Source of the DNA: Fragilaria radians
Taxonomy: Eukaryota > Bacillariophyta > Fragilariophyceae > Fragilariales > Fragilariaceae
Reading direction: 5' to 3'
DNA: 64,000 bases
NCBI GenBank assembly: GCA_900642245.1
Contig: CAAAJI010000003.1
Location: forward strand, 251,420 to 315,419
The notes under the pieces: generated by a model
Told to the model about the DNA's origin: nothing
Seen by the model: only the letters and a program-made list of their open reading frames with translations
Database searches by the model: none
Position numbers and translations under genes: made by a program
Shown here: positions 9,896 to 22,292 of the stretch, piece by piece
How positions within the stretch are numbered: position 1 is the first letter of the stretch
Layout: every line of letters starts with the position of its first letter

Positions 9896-12737
9896 ATGGA
9901 CTTAACACAAACTCTTATTGCTGCTGGATCAGCTGGTAAGTTTGACTTTCTTACGGTTTTGCAGCAATCACGCTTTCAGCATTTTCATGAAGTATTAATT
10001 GAGAAATCGAATACATCTTGGAGATTATTGCTTGTTATGAACCTTTAATTCAAATTTTTTGACCGTAGAGTGGATACCATCCATTACGATTACTCTGCTC
10101 ATCCTTTACTCTTCGTACGTGGGGAATATCTCGATTTCGTGTGTTTGCAGATCGCATTGCAGAAAATGCCTTGACTGAATATCAAAATAGGAACTTCCCC
10201 GAATTCGTGAACGCATTGGCACTGGAATTGGCAACAGAAGGAAAGGATGTTCGAGCTCGTCAACTAGCAGGCTTGTATTTGAAAAATCTTTTGTCGGCAC
10301 AATCGGATGCTATTCAATCTCAAAAGCATGAAGCGTGGAAATTGTTGGCCGACGAAGCTAGACAGGGAGTTAAAGATTCCCTTCTTAAAGCCATGCGATC
10401 TCCAGAAGTAGGTGCACGTCAGGCTGCTGCTCAAGCCGCGGCGGAAGTGGCAACAATCGAAGTGCCGTACGGGGTATGGCCTGAATTTTTGCCTGCAATG
10501 TTGGAGAATGTAACAGCTGAAGTTCACTCTGAAGGTACAAAAGTCGCCACATTAACCTGTTTGGGATACACGTGTGAACGCATGGCGTTTTTGGAAAACT
10601 TACCAGAGATTTCAGCAACAACTACTGATGCTATGTTAACAACCATCGTGGATGGCATTCACAAAAGCAGACCGGAGAGTGTCAGATTAGCAGCAACAGC
10701 GGCATTGAAAAATTCATTACTTTTCACACATCGTAACATGGAACGTAAAGAAGAGCGTGATACGATAATGAGTAATATTTGCGAAGCAACTATCAGTTCA
10801 GATGCACGTGTCCGAAAAGAAGCATTCGCTTGCATCCATACTGTTGCATTTAATTACTATGAAAAGTTGGAAGCATACATGATGACTCTTTTCGAGCTGA
10901 CAACCAAGTCTATTCAGAATGACGAGGAGCCAGTTGCGACTGAAGCTATAGAGTTCTGGAATGTTATCTCAGAAGTTGAGGAAGAGATGCTTGCAGACGA
11001 AAGAGATGGACTTCCAGGTCGTCAATGTAAAAACTATGCACTTCAAGCCATCGGCCCTTTAGTTCCGCTACTTCTGGAGGCTATGACAAAACAAGAAGAC
11101 GGTGGAGATTTGGACGTCGATCAGTTTTCACTTAATATTGCTGCGAGTTCATGTTTACAAAACTTGGCTCTTACTGTTGGAGATCACATTACTCCATCTG
11201 TTCTCCCATTTGTGCAAAAGAATATCCAAAGTGAAAACTGGCATTACAGAGAGGCTGCTACAATGGCCTTCGCAGCCATTCTAGAAGGAGTCAGCGTAGA
11301 ATCAATTGGTGCCATTGTTCATCAAAGTATTCCTGTTTTGATGGCAGCACTAAATGATCCAGTGCACCTCGTCAAGGATACCACGCTTTATGCCATATCC
11401 AAGATCTGTGAGTTACATTCCCGGGCAATACCGGGAGATATTCTCCCTACGTTGATAAATGGTTTAGTTAGCAAGCTGAATTCAGAACCTCCACAAGTTT
11501 CCAAGCAAGCATGTAACGCGCTTCATAAGCTGGGTTGTGCATTTGATAACGATACTACTGGTAAAACTACTGGAACAAATCAGATGTCATCATTTATGCC
11601 TAATCTTTTGCAGCAACTAATGGCTTGTGCTGACCGTCCCGATGCTAGCGAAGCAGCACTTCGCGTCGCGGCTTTTGAAGCCATAAATGTATTCATTCAA
11701 AACTCTGCCCCAGACTGTACACCGCTTTTGTTACAAATGTTTCCGGCCGTTGTGGAGCGCCTTGCTGCCTCATTTGGACTCCCAATGGATAAAGAGAGCA
11801 AGGACGGCCTGCAGGGTCTGTTGTGCTCCTCCATTCAAGTTTTATGTCAAAAGCTATCGCGAGAGGAAATAGTTACCAATGCCGATAATACTATGCAAAA
11901 CGTCTTGCTGGTTTTGCAGTCTAAGTCGAGCAGTGCACAGACCGAGGCCTTGTCAGCGACTGCTGCCATGGCTGATGTTATGGGCGAAGAATTTGAGGTT
12001 TGTTTTCCCTTTGTTTGTTCTGCGCAATTAAATCTTTCGCTAATTTCGTTTCCATTCTTCAGAAATACATGCCTGCGCTACAACCGTATTTGATTCTAGC
12101 TTTGCGCTCTTTTTCTGCTCCTGAAGTATGTCGAGTAAGTGTCGGCCTTGTCGGGGATATTTCTCGGGCTCTCGAAGCAAAGATCGCACCATATACAAAT
12201 GATATTATGGATGCTCTCGTCGACTCATTAAAAGATGCGGATTTGGATCGAGGTGTTAAGCCGCCTGTTCTCATTTGCTTCGGGGAGATTGCAATGGCAT
12301 TGAATGGGGCATTTGAACCTTACCTGCAGCACTCTCTCATGCTTCTCATGCAAGCTTCTGCAATGGACGCCCCTCATGACGATGACGAAATGATTGATTA
12401 TATCAATGTCTTACGGGAAAGTGTTCTAGACGCATACACTGGGATTTTTACAGGCATGGACGAAGGTGGGAAACTTAACCTTTTACTTACTTATATTCCA
12501 GCAATCCTCTCTTTTCTACAGAGAATCGCAGCAGATCCTAACAAAGACGAAGCTGTCCTGAAAGCTGCCGCTGGTTTGGTTGGTGATATTTCAAAAACAA
12601 TGGGATCTCAAGTCAAGGATCAAATTAATCAACCATTTGTGGGTCATCTTCTAACTGAGGCAAGCAGATCTGGTGAGCAAGATACAGTTGATGTTGCTTC
12701 TTGGGCAATGCAAGTTGTTCAATCAATTATACAATAA
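9896..12737 (+). CDS. KPNB1: importin subunit beta-1 (karyopherin beta 1), three exons
   Basis: Exons are 9896-9935, 10151-11997 and 12063-12737, giving 853 aa. Exon 1 codes for MDLTQTLIAAGSA and its last base completes an Asp codon with exon 2. Intron 1 is 215 bp (GTAAG...GCAG) and intron 2 is 65 bp (GTTTG...TCAG); splicing joins '...GEEFE' to 'KYMPAL', as in the family. The protein is a continuous array of HEAT repeats. Diagnostic stretches include 'IEFWNVISEVEEEM', the acidic loop 'KQEDGGDLDVDQF', 'WHYREAATMAFAAILEG', 'RVSVGLVGDISRAL' and 'DYINVLRESVLDAYTGI'. Importin beta carries importin-alpha/cargo complexes through the nuclear pore and binds RanGTP with its N-terminal HEATs. Length is close to the human protein (876 aa). 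Confidence 0.93.
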
Positions 12738-14205
12738 AGGTCTTTTCCATTGTGACCGCGACGTGCGCAAACAAAACTCAGCTGTTTGCTCACCTGGCCG
12801 TCAAAGAAACAGTCGGGGAATCAGTTTGTGCAACTGAATCTCCTCTGTATACCAAAAGCTATGAATACCTTCCCCATGCGCTGGTGTTTGAGCGAGGTAG
12901 ATAATCTAACACATATGTTTTGCGCCATACACTCTAGCATCTATTATAATATTATCTCATTTGTTGGGATTTCCGAAAACCAAAATAAAACTTAGGCTCT
13001 TGTGACATGCGAAGGCTGAGAATTTCATTACTAGAACCGTTTTCAGTTTCGTAATGGCATCATGCTAATGACTTTTCTTGATAGATATGCTTGATTAAAG
13101 GTTTCAATCGCATCGCTTCAACATCAGAAGGACAAGCTATGTGCAAAATCTGACACAAGCTGTAGATGCTTTATCATAAGAGGAAAACGTAATATTTTGC
13201 TACACTTAATGGCAAGGCCTCATATCTTCCATTCCCTGTTTTTCATAACGATATAGCAAGTTAAGAACCAGGTCGTTGATATTTTTTGTTCCTAGGATTC
13301 ATTTGAGTGTCATTTGGTTTTGATCTTCTAATCTGAAATATGGCACCAGCATTAGTAAATTGCACTTTTCATGACCTTTAGATACTTTGACTTTCCCGCA
13401 TCTAATTTATACTGATTTTTTTGACAATATCATGCTAAACAATCTTCCACGTTTCAATTAATTTGATAAAAACTCCAGAGGTTAATATTTCTTCTCTTGC
13501 AAGATTCCGTACTGCTACTAAAGCTTGCTAGCATTTCAAATTCTTTCCTCTAATGTACTTGTCTATATTTTTCTTTATCGATCATGCTGCTAGTGATACC
13601 CCAGTATAGTTGTTGTTGCTACAGTTGACTCAATTTCTTCATCGAGGTCATGACATGGGTACCATGATAGAACATCTGCAACTGAATTTTTTGTGTCCCC
13701 TTTTTCCTTTATTTTGCACATTTTCAGCTGACATTTTAGAATTTGATTGAAATAGAGCAACATTACTTCCAAATGAATTCCTATTTTAAAGAGAATGAAG
13801 GTACACAACGAAAACACGTGATTCAGTCGAAGATATGGCTCTATCATGGCAAAGAAAACTGGCAAAATTAAAACAAACAGATTTTTTTTATGCTAGATTC
13901 ACATTTTTAATAAGACAATTGACAATGCATGATGGGCATATTCTTGATGAAGTTTTGAAAATCTGGTTAATGGTGATTAGAGGGAACGAATACTCTTCTG
14001 CATGGTTTTTGAGAACTAGGCTCGTGTTTTCCAACACTGTATTTGCTTTTAGGATTTTTTGTATACGCTCGGCTTTATTCCTGATTATCACACGGGAACA
14101 ACAAATCCGAATATCGGAGGAATACAAATCTCCAAACGAAACCACAAATCCGATCCTGATTTTCATTACGGCAAAAACAATTGACCACTATTTCTCGTTC
14201 ACATC
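12738..14205. other. intergenic, no gene seen
   Basis: 1.5 kb of AT-rich sequence between importin beta and the HSF gene. Frames of 90-134 codons at 13590-14239 on both strands overlap one another, have no motif, and run through the likely HSF promoter. They are treated as chance frames. Confidence 0.5.
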
Positions 14206-15099
14206 ATGCAAAACCCAGCATCATTGTCTCGGCATTTGAATATCTTTCAATTACTTCAAAATCCAGAAGCTAGATCTCTGTATAGGGAAATATGCTTGAC
14301 ATCAAGCGAATCTTTTCCGGCTTTGGAGAGTGGAACTCCACCTTGTGGAAGTTTCCAAATATCTGAAATCCTTGAAAAGGAAAAGCAGAAGATCGCTTTA
14401 CAGGACATGATTGAACTTCATCAAGATATTCTTATGAGAAAAGCGTTTCAACAAGGGCGTGATGAAATGCTTGCAAAGCTATCACTATGTGCTGCACTAG
14501 AAGTTGGTGGAACATTTCAAGAGACGACAATGGGAAGATTTGTTCTCTCAACAAAAAACCTTTTAGACATTCCTAGCGCATTTTCAAGCTCAGGAGACAA
14601 TAGTGACTTGAGCAAAGAGCTTAATGATAATCGTAATTTTTCAAATGTTATGGCCCAAAACAAAATCATAGAGACTCGTCGTTCTCGAGGGGGAGTTGTC
14701 GAGCACTTTCCAGAAAGGCTACACCGTTTATTGAATGACATGGAAATAGATGGCAAGCAAGAAATAGTTTCTTTCTTCCCCCACGGTAGGGCTTTTGCCG
14801 TGCACAATCCGGCCTTATTTGTGGCAAAAGTCTTACCAAAATACTTTTCACAAACTCGACTCAGCTCCTTCCAAAGGCAGCTAAATCTTTATGGGTTTGT
14901 GCGAATCCGTACAGGGTCTGAAAGGGGGGGATACCATCACGATCTCTTTTTGAAACATCAACCACACTTATGTCATAAAATGCGACGAATCAACTTCTTG
15001 GAGTCTAGACGAGCAAAGGAACAATCTCAACAGTTGCCCAAGGCTCTAGTTTGTTGCGACGATAAGTCACCAAGGAAGTGCAGCATTTTCCAAGAGTAA
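14206..15099 (+). CDS. heat shock factor (HSF)-type DNA-binding protein
   Basis: 297 aa, single exon. Residues about 165-262 form an HSF-type winged helix DNA-binding domain: FPERLHRLLND, then 'GRAFAVHNPALFVAKVLPKYF', then recognition helix 'RLSSFQRQLNLYGFVRI', and a wing and end at 'GGYHHDLFLKHQPHL'. The preceding 160 residues include a Glu/Lys/Gln-rich helical stretch (about 50-95) and no known domain. The domain sits near the C-terminus, and no long heptad region follows, unlike classical HSFs, where the DNA-binding domain is N-terminal and is followed by HR-A/B. Diatoms carry many HSF genes of varied layout. The usual Trp of 'W' in the ISW segment is replaced (EIVSFFPHG). It acts in the nucleus; target genes cannot be inferred. 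Confidence 0.87.
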   Translation: MQNPASLSRHLNIFQLLQNPEARSLYREICLTSSESFPALESGTPPCGSFQISEILEKEKQKIALQDMIELHQDILMRKAFQQGRDEMLAKLSLCAALEVGGTFQETTMGRFVLSTKNLLDIPSAFSSSGDNSDLSKELNDNRNFSNVMAQNKIIETRRSRGGVVEHFPERLHRLLNDMEIDGKQEIVSFFPHGRAFAVHNPALFVAKVLPKYFSQTRLSSFQRQLNLYGFVRIRTGSERGGYHHDLFLKHQPHLCHKMRRINFLESRRAKEQSQQLPKALVCCDDKSPRKCSIFQE

Positions 15100-17396
15100 A
15101 AACAACCATTCATATGATATGCTCTTAAAGAATTGAGCTCATGCCTTTTGCATTTCATCTTAAACATTAGTTATATTGAAATCAGCTTGACGATAACGAG
15201 TCGTTGTGATTCCATAGACACAGTATAGCAGCTCATGGCCTCATCACCTTTTGTACACATGAATCACTCTCATTTATTTATGTTTATTGACTTTAAGCAT
15301 GTTTGGAGACAATACTAAATACTTTTCGATTTAAATTTAGGAACATAAGTATGACAAGTCAACCTAACGCAATTGGATAAGTATGGCAAGACAGGCGAAA
15401 ATAACCTGGAGTAGCGACAAGTTATGCAATATGTGGTTACAAATTGTAAAATAAGTGGCTACAAAATACACAATTCGTAGCTACAAAGCTGGATTTTGCA
15501 GGCTAGCGTTCGTGATAGTTTTAAGGATGAAAGGTACAGAGCAGTGATGAAACATCGTTTCAAATTGAATCATATGAGCTTTACTCATGGCAAGTTCTTG
15601 CTTGCTTACACATCACTACGTTATTTAATAAATTGATATTTCGAATGAATGGTATTAATGTGTCAAGGATATCCTGATTTCTCAACAATGCGGAAAATCT
15701 GATTTTTTGAATCAACTCATGATGATGATTAAATTGGAGAAAATAAAGCGAATAAGGTTGACAAAGAAGCAACGGCAGTCAGCAAAAGACCTGTGGGTAT
15801 GGAAGTTTATATGAAGCGAAAAGATTGACAGGTTTGTTTAATCCCGATACATCAAGATTCTGAAATGATCTAGATTCAGGATACGAAGCAATCTTGTCTA
15901 GTGTTAATTCTACACTTTTATGTTCAGGAAAATGAGAAAGCAAGAAAATTGAGGGCACTATGAATCAAGAATCCTTAATCTTTAATAAAATGTCAGCATA
16001 ATAAACAACCATTATTTTGATACTTGCCCACTTTTGAAAGGAAAGTCGGTAGGAGCTTCATCCTCTGCTTTTGTGGATACCCATCAATTAAGGAAACAAA
16101 TCAAGAGATTAAGTCATGCTGAATCATGAAGGAGGGCTTAGAAGATGTCTGGGGCAAGCATCGCTAGGCTTCCAAGCAACTGAAGGACTGGATGAAAAGT
16201 ATAGTGACATCACTAAGGGAGAAATAAGTTGTTCAAATGCCATTTCATCAAGTATATAAATTTCCATCCAATTTTAACCTCCTGAATCAAATACACAACA
16301 GTAAGATGCCTTACACATTTTATTGCTTCATCAATATCTTATCATAAAAAGCTGTAAGCATTTCTGCTGGACATGTATCCCTACAGTTCACCCTAGATTA
16401 TGTGATTTTAGAAATTCGAAGGCAGTGATTCAAGACAAAACCAAGAGTGGATGTCACATTTTTTTGTTCAAGATATATTCAGGGTTAATTCCTTCCTTCG
16501 ATAAATGAAGACTCTCGAGCATGTTTAAACATGGGTACCTAATTGTTTGAGAGTTCTCTTTTGTTGACTTGGGATTCGATTTCTTTTGGATTTGTTAGTA
16601 TTTTTTATTTGTGATATGACCAATTTGAATGCAATTAGTGTGATCTCTTTCATTAACAAGAGTGAAGAATGGCCAACTTGGATTTAGACTATTCTTGCTA
16701 AAGCGACGAGTTTGGATTTAAAGATTGAAGCTTGAATAGATGTGATCCAGATTCTCAGACACTCAGTTTATTAAAGAATATGACATAGATTATAAATCGG
16801 TAAACTCATATTATTGTTACATTTTCTTCTTGGAGGCAAAGAGCGATTCAAAAGTGAAAAGTATATCTGATTATTCAGTGATTTTTAATTATCAAGGTTG
16901 AAACTAACTTTATGAGCTGTGACAACAATGTCTTGAACTTGGGGACACATGGAATTATTCACTCAAAAGATATCTTTGGATTGGAAATGCTGGACAAAGG
17001 TCCCGTCGAAAAAGAGTTCAAAAACATAAAAATACTAGAGTTTGGGAAAAAGTGAAGCGAGAGATATTCCTTAAAGAAGACATTGCAGCAAGTTTTAAAC
17101 TATTCTGATATTCCTCCCGGTATGAAGTCAACGTAAATCAATTGCCTACTTCTTGACAACAAAATCTACAGTCTAATCAAACTGCTAGAGAGTTTTAATA
17201 TATACTTATAAAAGTCTTCAAGAAAAATTGGTTTTAAAGGCAAAAACATTAGACCTGTGTTCTCAGATAAAATGGCAATATAACAAAAATATTATGGTTG
17301 GGATTAATGTTTAGAATGAAACTGGTCCAAGAGAATACCTCTAAGTTTGGTAAGCACCTTTGGACAGTTTTTCCATTTTGCATCCCATCAAAGAAG
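15100..17396. other. intergenic, no gene seen
   Basis: 2.3 kb of AT-rich sequence. Only frames near 60 codons occur. A few short repeated words (variants of gtggttacaaa / gtggctacaaaa near 15430-15490) are too short to call a repeat. No transposase or reverse transcriptase motif was recognised. Confidence 0.5.
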
Positions 17397-17580
17397 CAAT
17401 CTTCAATTCCATCAATCATTTCATCAATCATTCAACCATTCAAATAATCAATCAATCAGTCAATCCACCAATCCACCAATCCACCAATCATTCGAGCAAT
17501 CGAAGAGTCCATTATCCCATCAATCAATCAATCATTCATTCAATCATTCAACCATTTAATCAAAAAAATCCATCAATCCA
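17397..17580. repeat. AATC/AATCATTC-type tetranucleotide repeat tract
   Basis: The tract consists of irregular runs of caatcaatca, caatcattca and caatccacc units. It includes three successive copies of the 8-mer caatccac (with 'caatccaccaatccaccaat') and several 'catcaatcaatcattcattc' stretches. Open frames across it encode only QSINHSF-like low-complexity peptides and are not counted as genes. Confidence 0.85.
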
Positions 17581-18485
17581 TTTTCGTCAATGCTCTGTAA
17601 CCAGTTATGTCCCGTTGTGCACCCTTTTCCACGTCAAAAACATCTAAATCTGTGTTTACCATATGACATGTGACTTCTAAGGCAGTCACCCGCATCCCTT
17701 TTAATCAGACTTTTTCCAGATCTAAAAAGATTTACATCTCCTTCTTGAAATACATTGGTGTTTTCCCGCTGTTTTTTCATTCTAGAAATCACAGATCTGT
17801 AAAGTTTAGCGGTGGGAACAATATGAAGTCGGTTGAGAAGAGAGCAAAATTCAGAAGAATAAAAGTATTAACAGGTCCCTTAAGTGGTATACGGATAATC
17901 ATTGAAACGCTCCAATTTTCCCTGGCAAATTCTTTCTTCACTTTAGAAAAGTTGGACTTATTATTTTTCTCATTTTTGCCTTTAAACCTGGTCCAATTCG
18001 TTTCCTTATTGGTATTCTCAAGCTGACTTGTTTCGAAGATCCCAAACGCTGAATCAAAGTCACAGCTGATGTTTTGACAATAGAATGTAATTCTTTTGTG
18101 ATTCCTTGGGTTAAATCATTTGTTGCATTCAGAGCAATCCTGTATCCCTTGTTCCAAAACATTTCCCGAGACGCAATTTGCAGATGAACCTTAATAATCT
18201 CTTTTCTTGGGCCCAAACGTTTTAGAATGCGATTGAAATAGAGATTTAGATAAGCAGAGCATGATCAAGATTGCTACGTATTTTGAGATATAGATCTCCT
18301 GTTGATGCATTGACCTAGCTGTATAAGATTAAGCCAAGCTTTCACACACACTCTATGTAAGGCTATGAAATAATGAGTAAATTGTCAAACAAGTTGTTTC
18401 TTCTCTGCATAATTCCTACCAGGATAAACTTTTGGCAATAGATTATGATTAAGGAATGTGTTAACTTGTTTTTTTTATTGCACGG
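17581..18485. other. intergenic between the tetranucleotide repeat and the assembly gap
   Basis: 0.9 kb. Frames of 92 and 118 codons on opposite strands overlap (17670-18216) and show no motif. Treated as non-coding. Confidence 0.45.
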
Positions 18486-18517
18486 ATAATTCTAATGCTC
18501 GGAGAATGGAAAATGAC

Positions 18518-18537
18518 NNNNNNNNNNNNNNNNNNNN
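18518..18537. other. assembly gap (20 N)
   Basis: Twenty undetermined bases. The 32 bases before the gap (18486-18517) are identical to the 32 bases after it (18538-18569). This suggests two contig ends overlap here and were not merged. If so, no sequence is missing and one copy of the 32 bases is artificial. Confidence 0.95.
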
Positions 18538-18557
18538 ATAATTCTAATGCTCGGAGA

Positions 18558-20072
18558 ATGGAAAATGACGACAATACAACACCTCAAACTCAAAAGTGCG
18601 CCACAACAACATCCCTGAAGTTTGTGATCATCTTCTTAACTTTACTGCAATATATCAGATCGTTGTATCAGTCTCAATCAATGAAGTCCAATTTAAAGGT
18701 GCAACATAAGACCGACGCTTCGAATCATTCTGTCATTCTGGAGAGTGCTAACATCTTGACTGATACTAGTGATACTTATGACATTCCCTCATATTCAATC
18801 AATTCAATTGCAAATCTTATCAATCACTTGGTTTACATCCCGGGACTTATTTTGATTTATGATCCTGTCAAGGACAGGATTCATGTCTATTCCATAGCGC
18901 CTCCAAGCCTTCGAGTGCGTAAATATTGCTTCCGATGTGACACTCACATCCCGATTATTGTACAGGCTTTGTGGCAATTCTCTCATCTTTCGCCTAGAAG
19001 TAAACCAGTTCAAATTTTTCTGTCTGAAAGTGATTTTCCATATGTCAACATGGAACATTTTGAGGCAACAAAAAATCAACTACCCTATGCATATGAAGGC
19101 AATGCTACAATGAGTGTATTTAGTCCTTGGCTACAATTTGGATCAGTTCCTCGTAATTCTACTTGGTTTCCAAATGTATATGTCTTTCCTTTCCTGAATT
19201 TCTTAAAGTGTCTCACTGAATGGAATGCCTTTCACATGACACATGGAAATAAGACATTACAAAGTCCTTCTAATACAATATGTCATTCTTGGGAGCTACC
19301 ACTGAGAGATTTGTCTTGGGAATCACTTAGCCCAACATTATTTTGGAGAGGTCAGGATTATGCTTTCTTGCACACCTTATCTAGCAACCACTTTGAAAAT
19401 TTGTATAGAGTTCCTGAAATTCCATTCTTTCCACGACGTCTACTAACAGAATTGTCCAAAAATTATTCTTGGATCAATGTTGCTTGGAGTCATAATTCAG
19501 CATGGATATCACCCGTTGAACATGCACTCTACAGATATCAAATAGATGTTGGTGGTGCTGGTGGAACATCATGGACCGGAACAATCAATAAATTAGCAAT
19601 GCCAGGATTGCTTTTTCATCATGAGACACCATCTAAAGACTGGTTTTATGATGATTTAAAGGCTTGGGAGCACTACATACCTATACTTACTGATCTTTCT
19701 GATTTGGATTCAAAATATAAATGGGTTGAAGAAAATCAAGGAAAAGCAAAGGAAATAGCAGAGAATGCAACAAAGTTTATAAGAAACTTGTTTTCATACA
19801 GTAATCTGCAAACCACATATGAGAAATTCTTTGGTAAAAATGGCCTTTTGTACAATATCTCACATGCATACAATGCTCATAACATGACTTCATTGGAAGC
19901 TATTCTAACCACTTTCACAGCAAGGTGGAATTTTGAACTCAATGAAGTTGTAATTTGCTCACGACAATTCTGTGATATAAAGCATAGGCCAAGGATTTTT
20001 GTTCGAATCTCCATGGATGGAAAGTTCAACTCTCAATCAATTAGGAAACCACATCGGTTTGGGATGTTTTAA
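18558..20072 (+). CDS. GT90 (CAP10/POGLUT-like) glycosyltransferase, type II membrane protein
   Basis: 504 aa from the ATG at 18558, which follows the gap. Reading through the gap adds only unsupported residues. An N-terminal hydrophobic segment (LKFVIIFLTLLQYI, about 24-37) after a polar start fits a signal anchor into the ER/Golgi. The catalytic part matches GT90: 'SPTLFWRGQDYAFL' (the family's 'FRG' region), then 'YRYQIDVGGAGGTSWTG' and 'KLAMPGLLFHHETPSKDWF', then 'YDDLKAWEHYIPI' and 'NQGKAKEIAENATKFI'. The family includes protein O-glucosyl/xylosyltransferases and fungal capsule xylosyltransferases; donor and acceptor cannot be told. There are several N-glycosylation sequons, as expected for a luminal enzyme. 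It is intronless and AT-rich in codon use. Confidence 0.85.
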   Translation: MENDDNTTPQTQKCATTTSLKFVIIFLTLLQYIRSLYQSQSMKSNLKVQHKTDASNHSVILESANILTDTSDTYDIPSYSINSIANLINHLVYIPGLILIYDPVKDRIHVYSIAPPSLRVRKYCFRCDTHIPIIVQALWQFSHLSPRSKPVQIFLSESDFPYVNMEHFEATKNQLPYAYEGNATMSVFSPWLQFGSVPRNSTWFPNVYVFPFLNFLKCLTEWNAFHMTHGNKTLQSPSNTICHSWELPLRDLSWESLSPTLFWRGQDYAFLHTLSSNHFENLYRVPEIPFFPRRLLTELSKNYSWINVAWSHNSAWISPVEHALYRYQIDVGGAGGTSWTGTINKLAMPGLLFHHETPSKDWFYDDLKAWEHYIPILTDLSDLDSKYKWVEENQGKAKEIAENATKFIRNLFSYSNLQTTYEKFFGKNGLLYNISHAYNAHNMTSLEAILTTFTARWNFELNEVVICSRQFCDIKHRPRIFVRISMDGKFNSQSIRKPHRFGMF

Positions 20073-22292
20073 ATGGCTTCATGAAACCCAAAAGAGTGTC
20101 ATAAGATGTCATTCTGAACAGCATGATAAGCTCTAGGTGCAATAGAATTAATCAAACCCAAATTTCAACACAAAGTTAAAAGAATTCTGAATGGGTAAGT
20201 GCTCTGATACAAATAGATACAAGTTAGTTTAGGATGTAAAGCAACTTAGATTCTACTGGACAGTAACAACAGCTAGAATTGGAAGCTTAAATGTTTTTGA
20301 AGGGATTGCCAATTTCTATCTCCTAAGGCAAACTGGAAATCAGGTAAATACGTTGTCAAGGAAGCATTTTAGAAAGCAAGATGTGCTGGTATTTCTGCTA
20401 TAGAATCTCTGCTTAGATTTGATGATAAGGAAACCACAAAGCTGGCTGCTAAAGTTCGACTTACAAGCCAGGGGTTCACCAAACAGACCCTTGAATGTTG
20501 GAGCCCACAAGAACTGGAAGTTAGGAAGATTTACGAGGAAATGTCTTATCATAATTTATCACGGTATATATGATTTATCCATTACCTTAGATTAGATACA
20601 AATGCAGATTTATCAAGGAAGAGATATGATCCAGAAATAATCTGAAGGATTCGATTCAGCTTGATACAATTAAATTCCTTTTGGCTTCTACCAAATTCCA
20701 TGGAATATATCTCTTTGTACACCTACGAGGATCAATAAGGTAGTATATTTTGGACAGAGAGTCTGTAGTCGTTTTTGGATGATGATGTCATGCCAATTTT
20801 AAATCTTGTTTATGTGTGGTCTTGGCAAATAAAGAAGATTTCCTTAGACTATTCAGAAGATTTTATGTCTCAAGATTCATTGGATGGATCGACAATTAGT
20901 ACCAAATCTGATAAAAATGAGATTTCACGTGCTTGCAAAATATCTTAACCAAATGTTTGTCACAAGACACGAAGTCATCAAAGGAATAAAAGAAGTGAAA
21001 TGTTCACAATCTTTGCACAAGGAATTTCAATCATACATTTATGCCAAAGCCTATCTTTGATGTATACCGTAATGAAACTGAGCAAAGTATGAAGGAAATC
21101 ATAATTACTTAGCTGAAAATGAGTTTCAAGAAGTAGGTTATCCTAACAGTTTCATGAAAATGATTAAAATCAGAGCCTCATGTAGCTTCAAGTGCCAATG
21201 ATGACAGGCATTAGGTCGTACCTTCAAGGGTCATTTGGGATGGTTATCTGGATTGCATAGAAGGATTTGAGAATAAAGTTGAAGGACATTAGGGATAAAC
21301 TGTTGCAGGCTATTCATTTGATTTGGTTTTTAAGAAGAATATTCAGCAAAGGGTATAGACCATTACATTGATCTCTTTGTTGAGGTACAAACATCATCCC
21401 AAATAAAGAAAGATACACATGCATTATATGGTGTATGCTCAGTGCATGTCTACTTGAACTTTCCCTTTTTTATTGTTCAGGGTTTTTAGTTTTTCAAAAT
21501 TTTGTTTTGTTATTGTAAGCTTTGCTTTGTGCTCAATTGGCTTATGTGCAGATTGGGGCTTCTTGCCGCGTGCCATTGATCCAATTACCAGTTGCAAATC
21601 AAAATACGAGCCTTTAAAAGGAGATCAACTAAAGGAGAAGTATATTTGCTCCTGTCTGTGTATGATGCACTTCACGACAATTCTTCTTCAATTGTAGACC
21701 TTCAAAGGGGGATGGGCACCCAACAATAGAATTTAGCATCTCTTGTAATGATGGATTTATATTCAATATAGCTGCTTGAGTTTTGTATTTTTCTTTGGGA
21801 GTTACGCTTCTGCTTTGGATGGTCTGCTGCAAAGCAACTTTCTTTTGCTGTTTGTGTGAAAAATCATCATCTGAATAGACCAAATTTTGTTTGTTGCCCT
21901 AAAGACTGTCAATTCTGATTTTCGAGAAAAGTTGAATGAGCGATTGAGCAGTCGGTAACTCTTATGACCATTCTGCAGCAAAGTTTTACGCTGTTTGAAT
22001 CGTTTATCATAAAGAATTGTAAGTGTAAAGGTTTGATTTTATCAGGCTGTCCTCTAGGATTACCTTCAAACATGAATGCTTTATTTTACTCTGAGAAACT
22101 AATACTTCCTGTGCATTCCTTAACACCTCAAATTTTACACAAGCAGTACGGGCTTTTTTCCTCTTTTTATTTTATTCTATCTTTGGCCTAAAATAAGACT
22201 AAATGATTGCGAAAACAAACAAGTTTGCGACGTGCAATTTTCCCTTTGGCTGAGAAGCTCAATAGGAATTACTCGCCTGAAATTAACAAGTT
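20073..22292. other. intergenic, possible unidentified repeat debris
   Basis: 2.2 kb with many stops. A short patch around 20,640-20,860 reads weakly like a reverse transcriptase (PFGFYQIPW..., then a VVLANKEDFLRLFRRF-like piece), but the match is too poor to name. The 74-codon frame at 21473 starts with a non-ATG codon and is not supported. Confidence 0.4.

Noticed and set aside
13590..14239. Overlapping frames of 91-134 codons on both strands before the HSF gene
   Set aside because: They overlap each other, have no motif and cover the likely HSF promoter; AT-rich sequence makes such frames by chance.
17347..17647. Two overlapping frames across the tetranucleotide repeat
   Set aside because: They translate to repeated Gln/Ser/Asn/His units caused by the DNA repeat, without start context or other domain.
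20640..20860. Possible gypsy-like reverse transcriptase patch after the GT90 gene
   Set aside because: Only a few residues fit (PFGFYQIPW-like and FLRLFRRF-like), with stops and frame changes between; too weak to call.
21473..21697. 74-codon frame with a hydrophobic start
   Set aside because: First codon is not ATG, no conserved motif, and it lies in decayed intergenic sequence.
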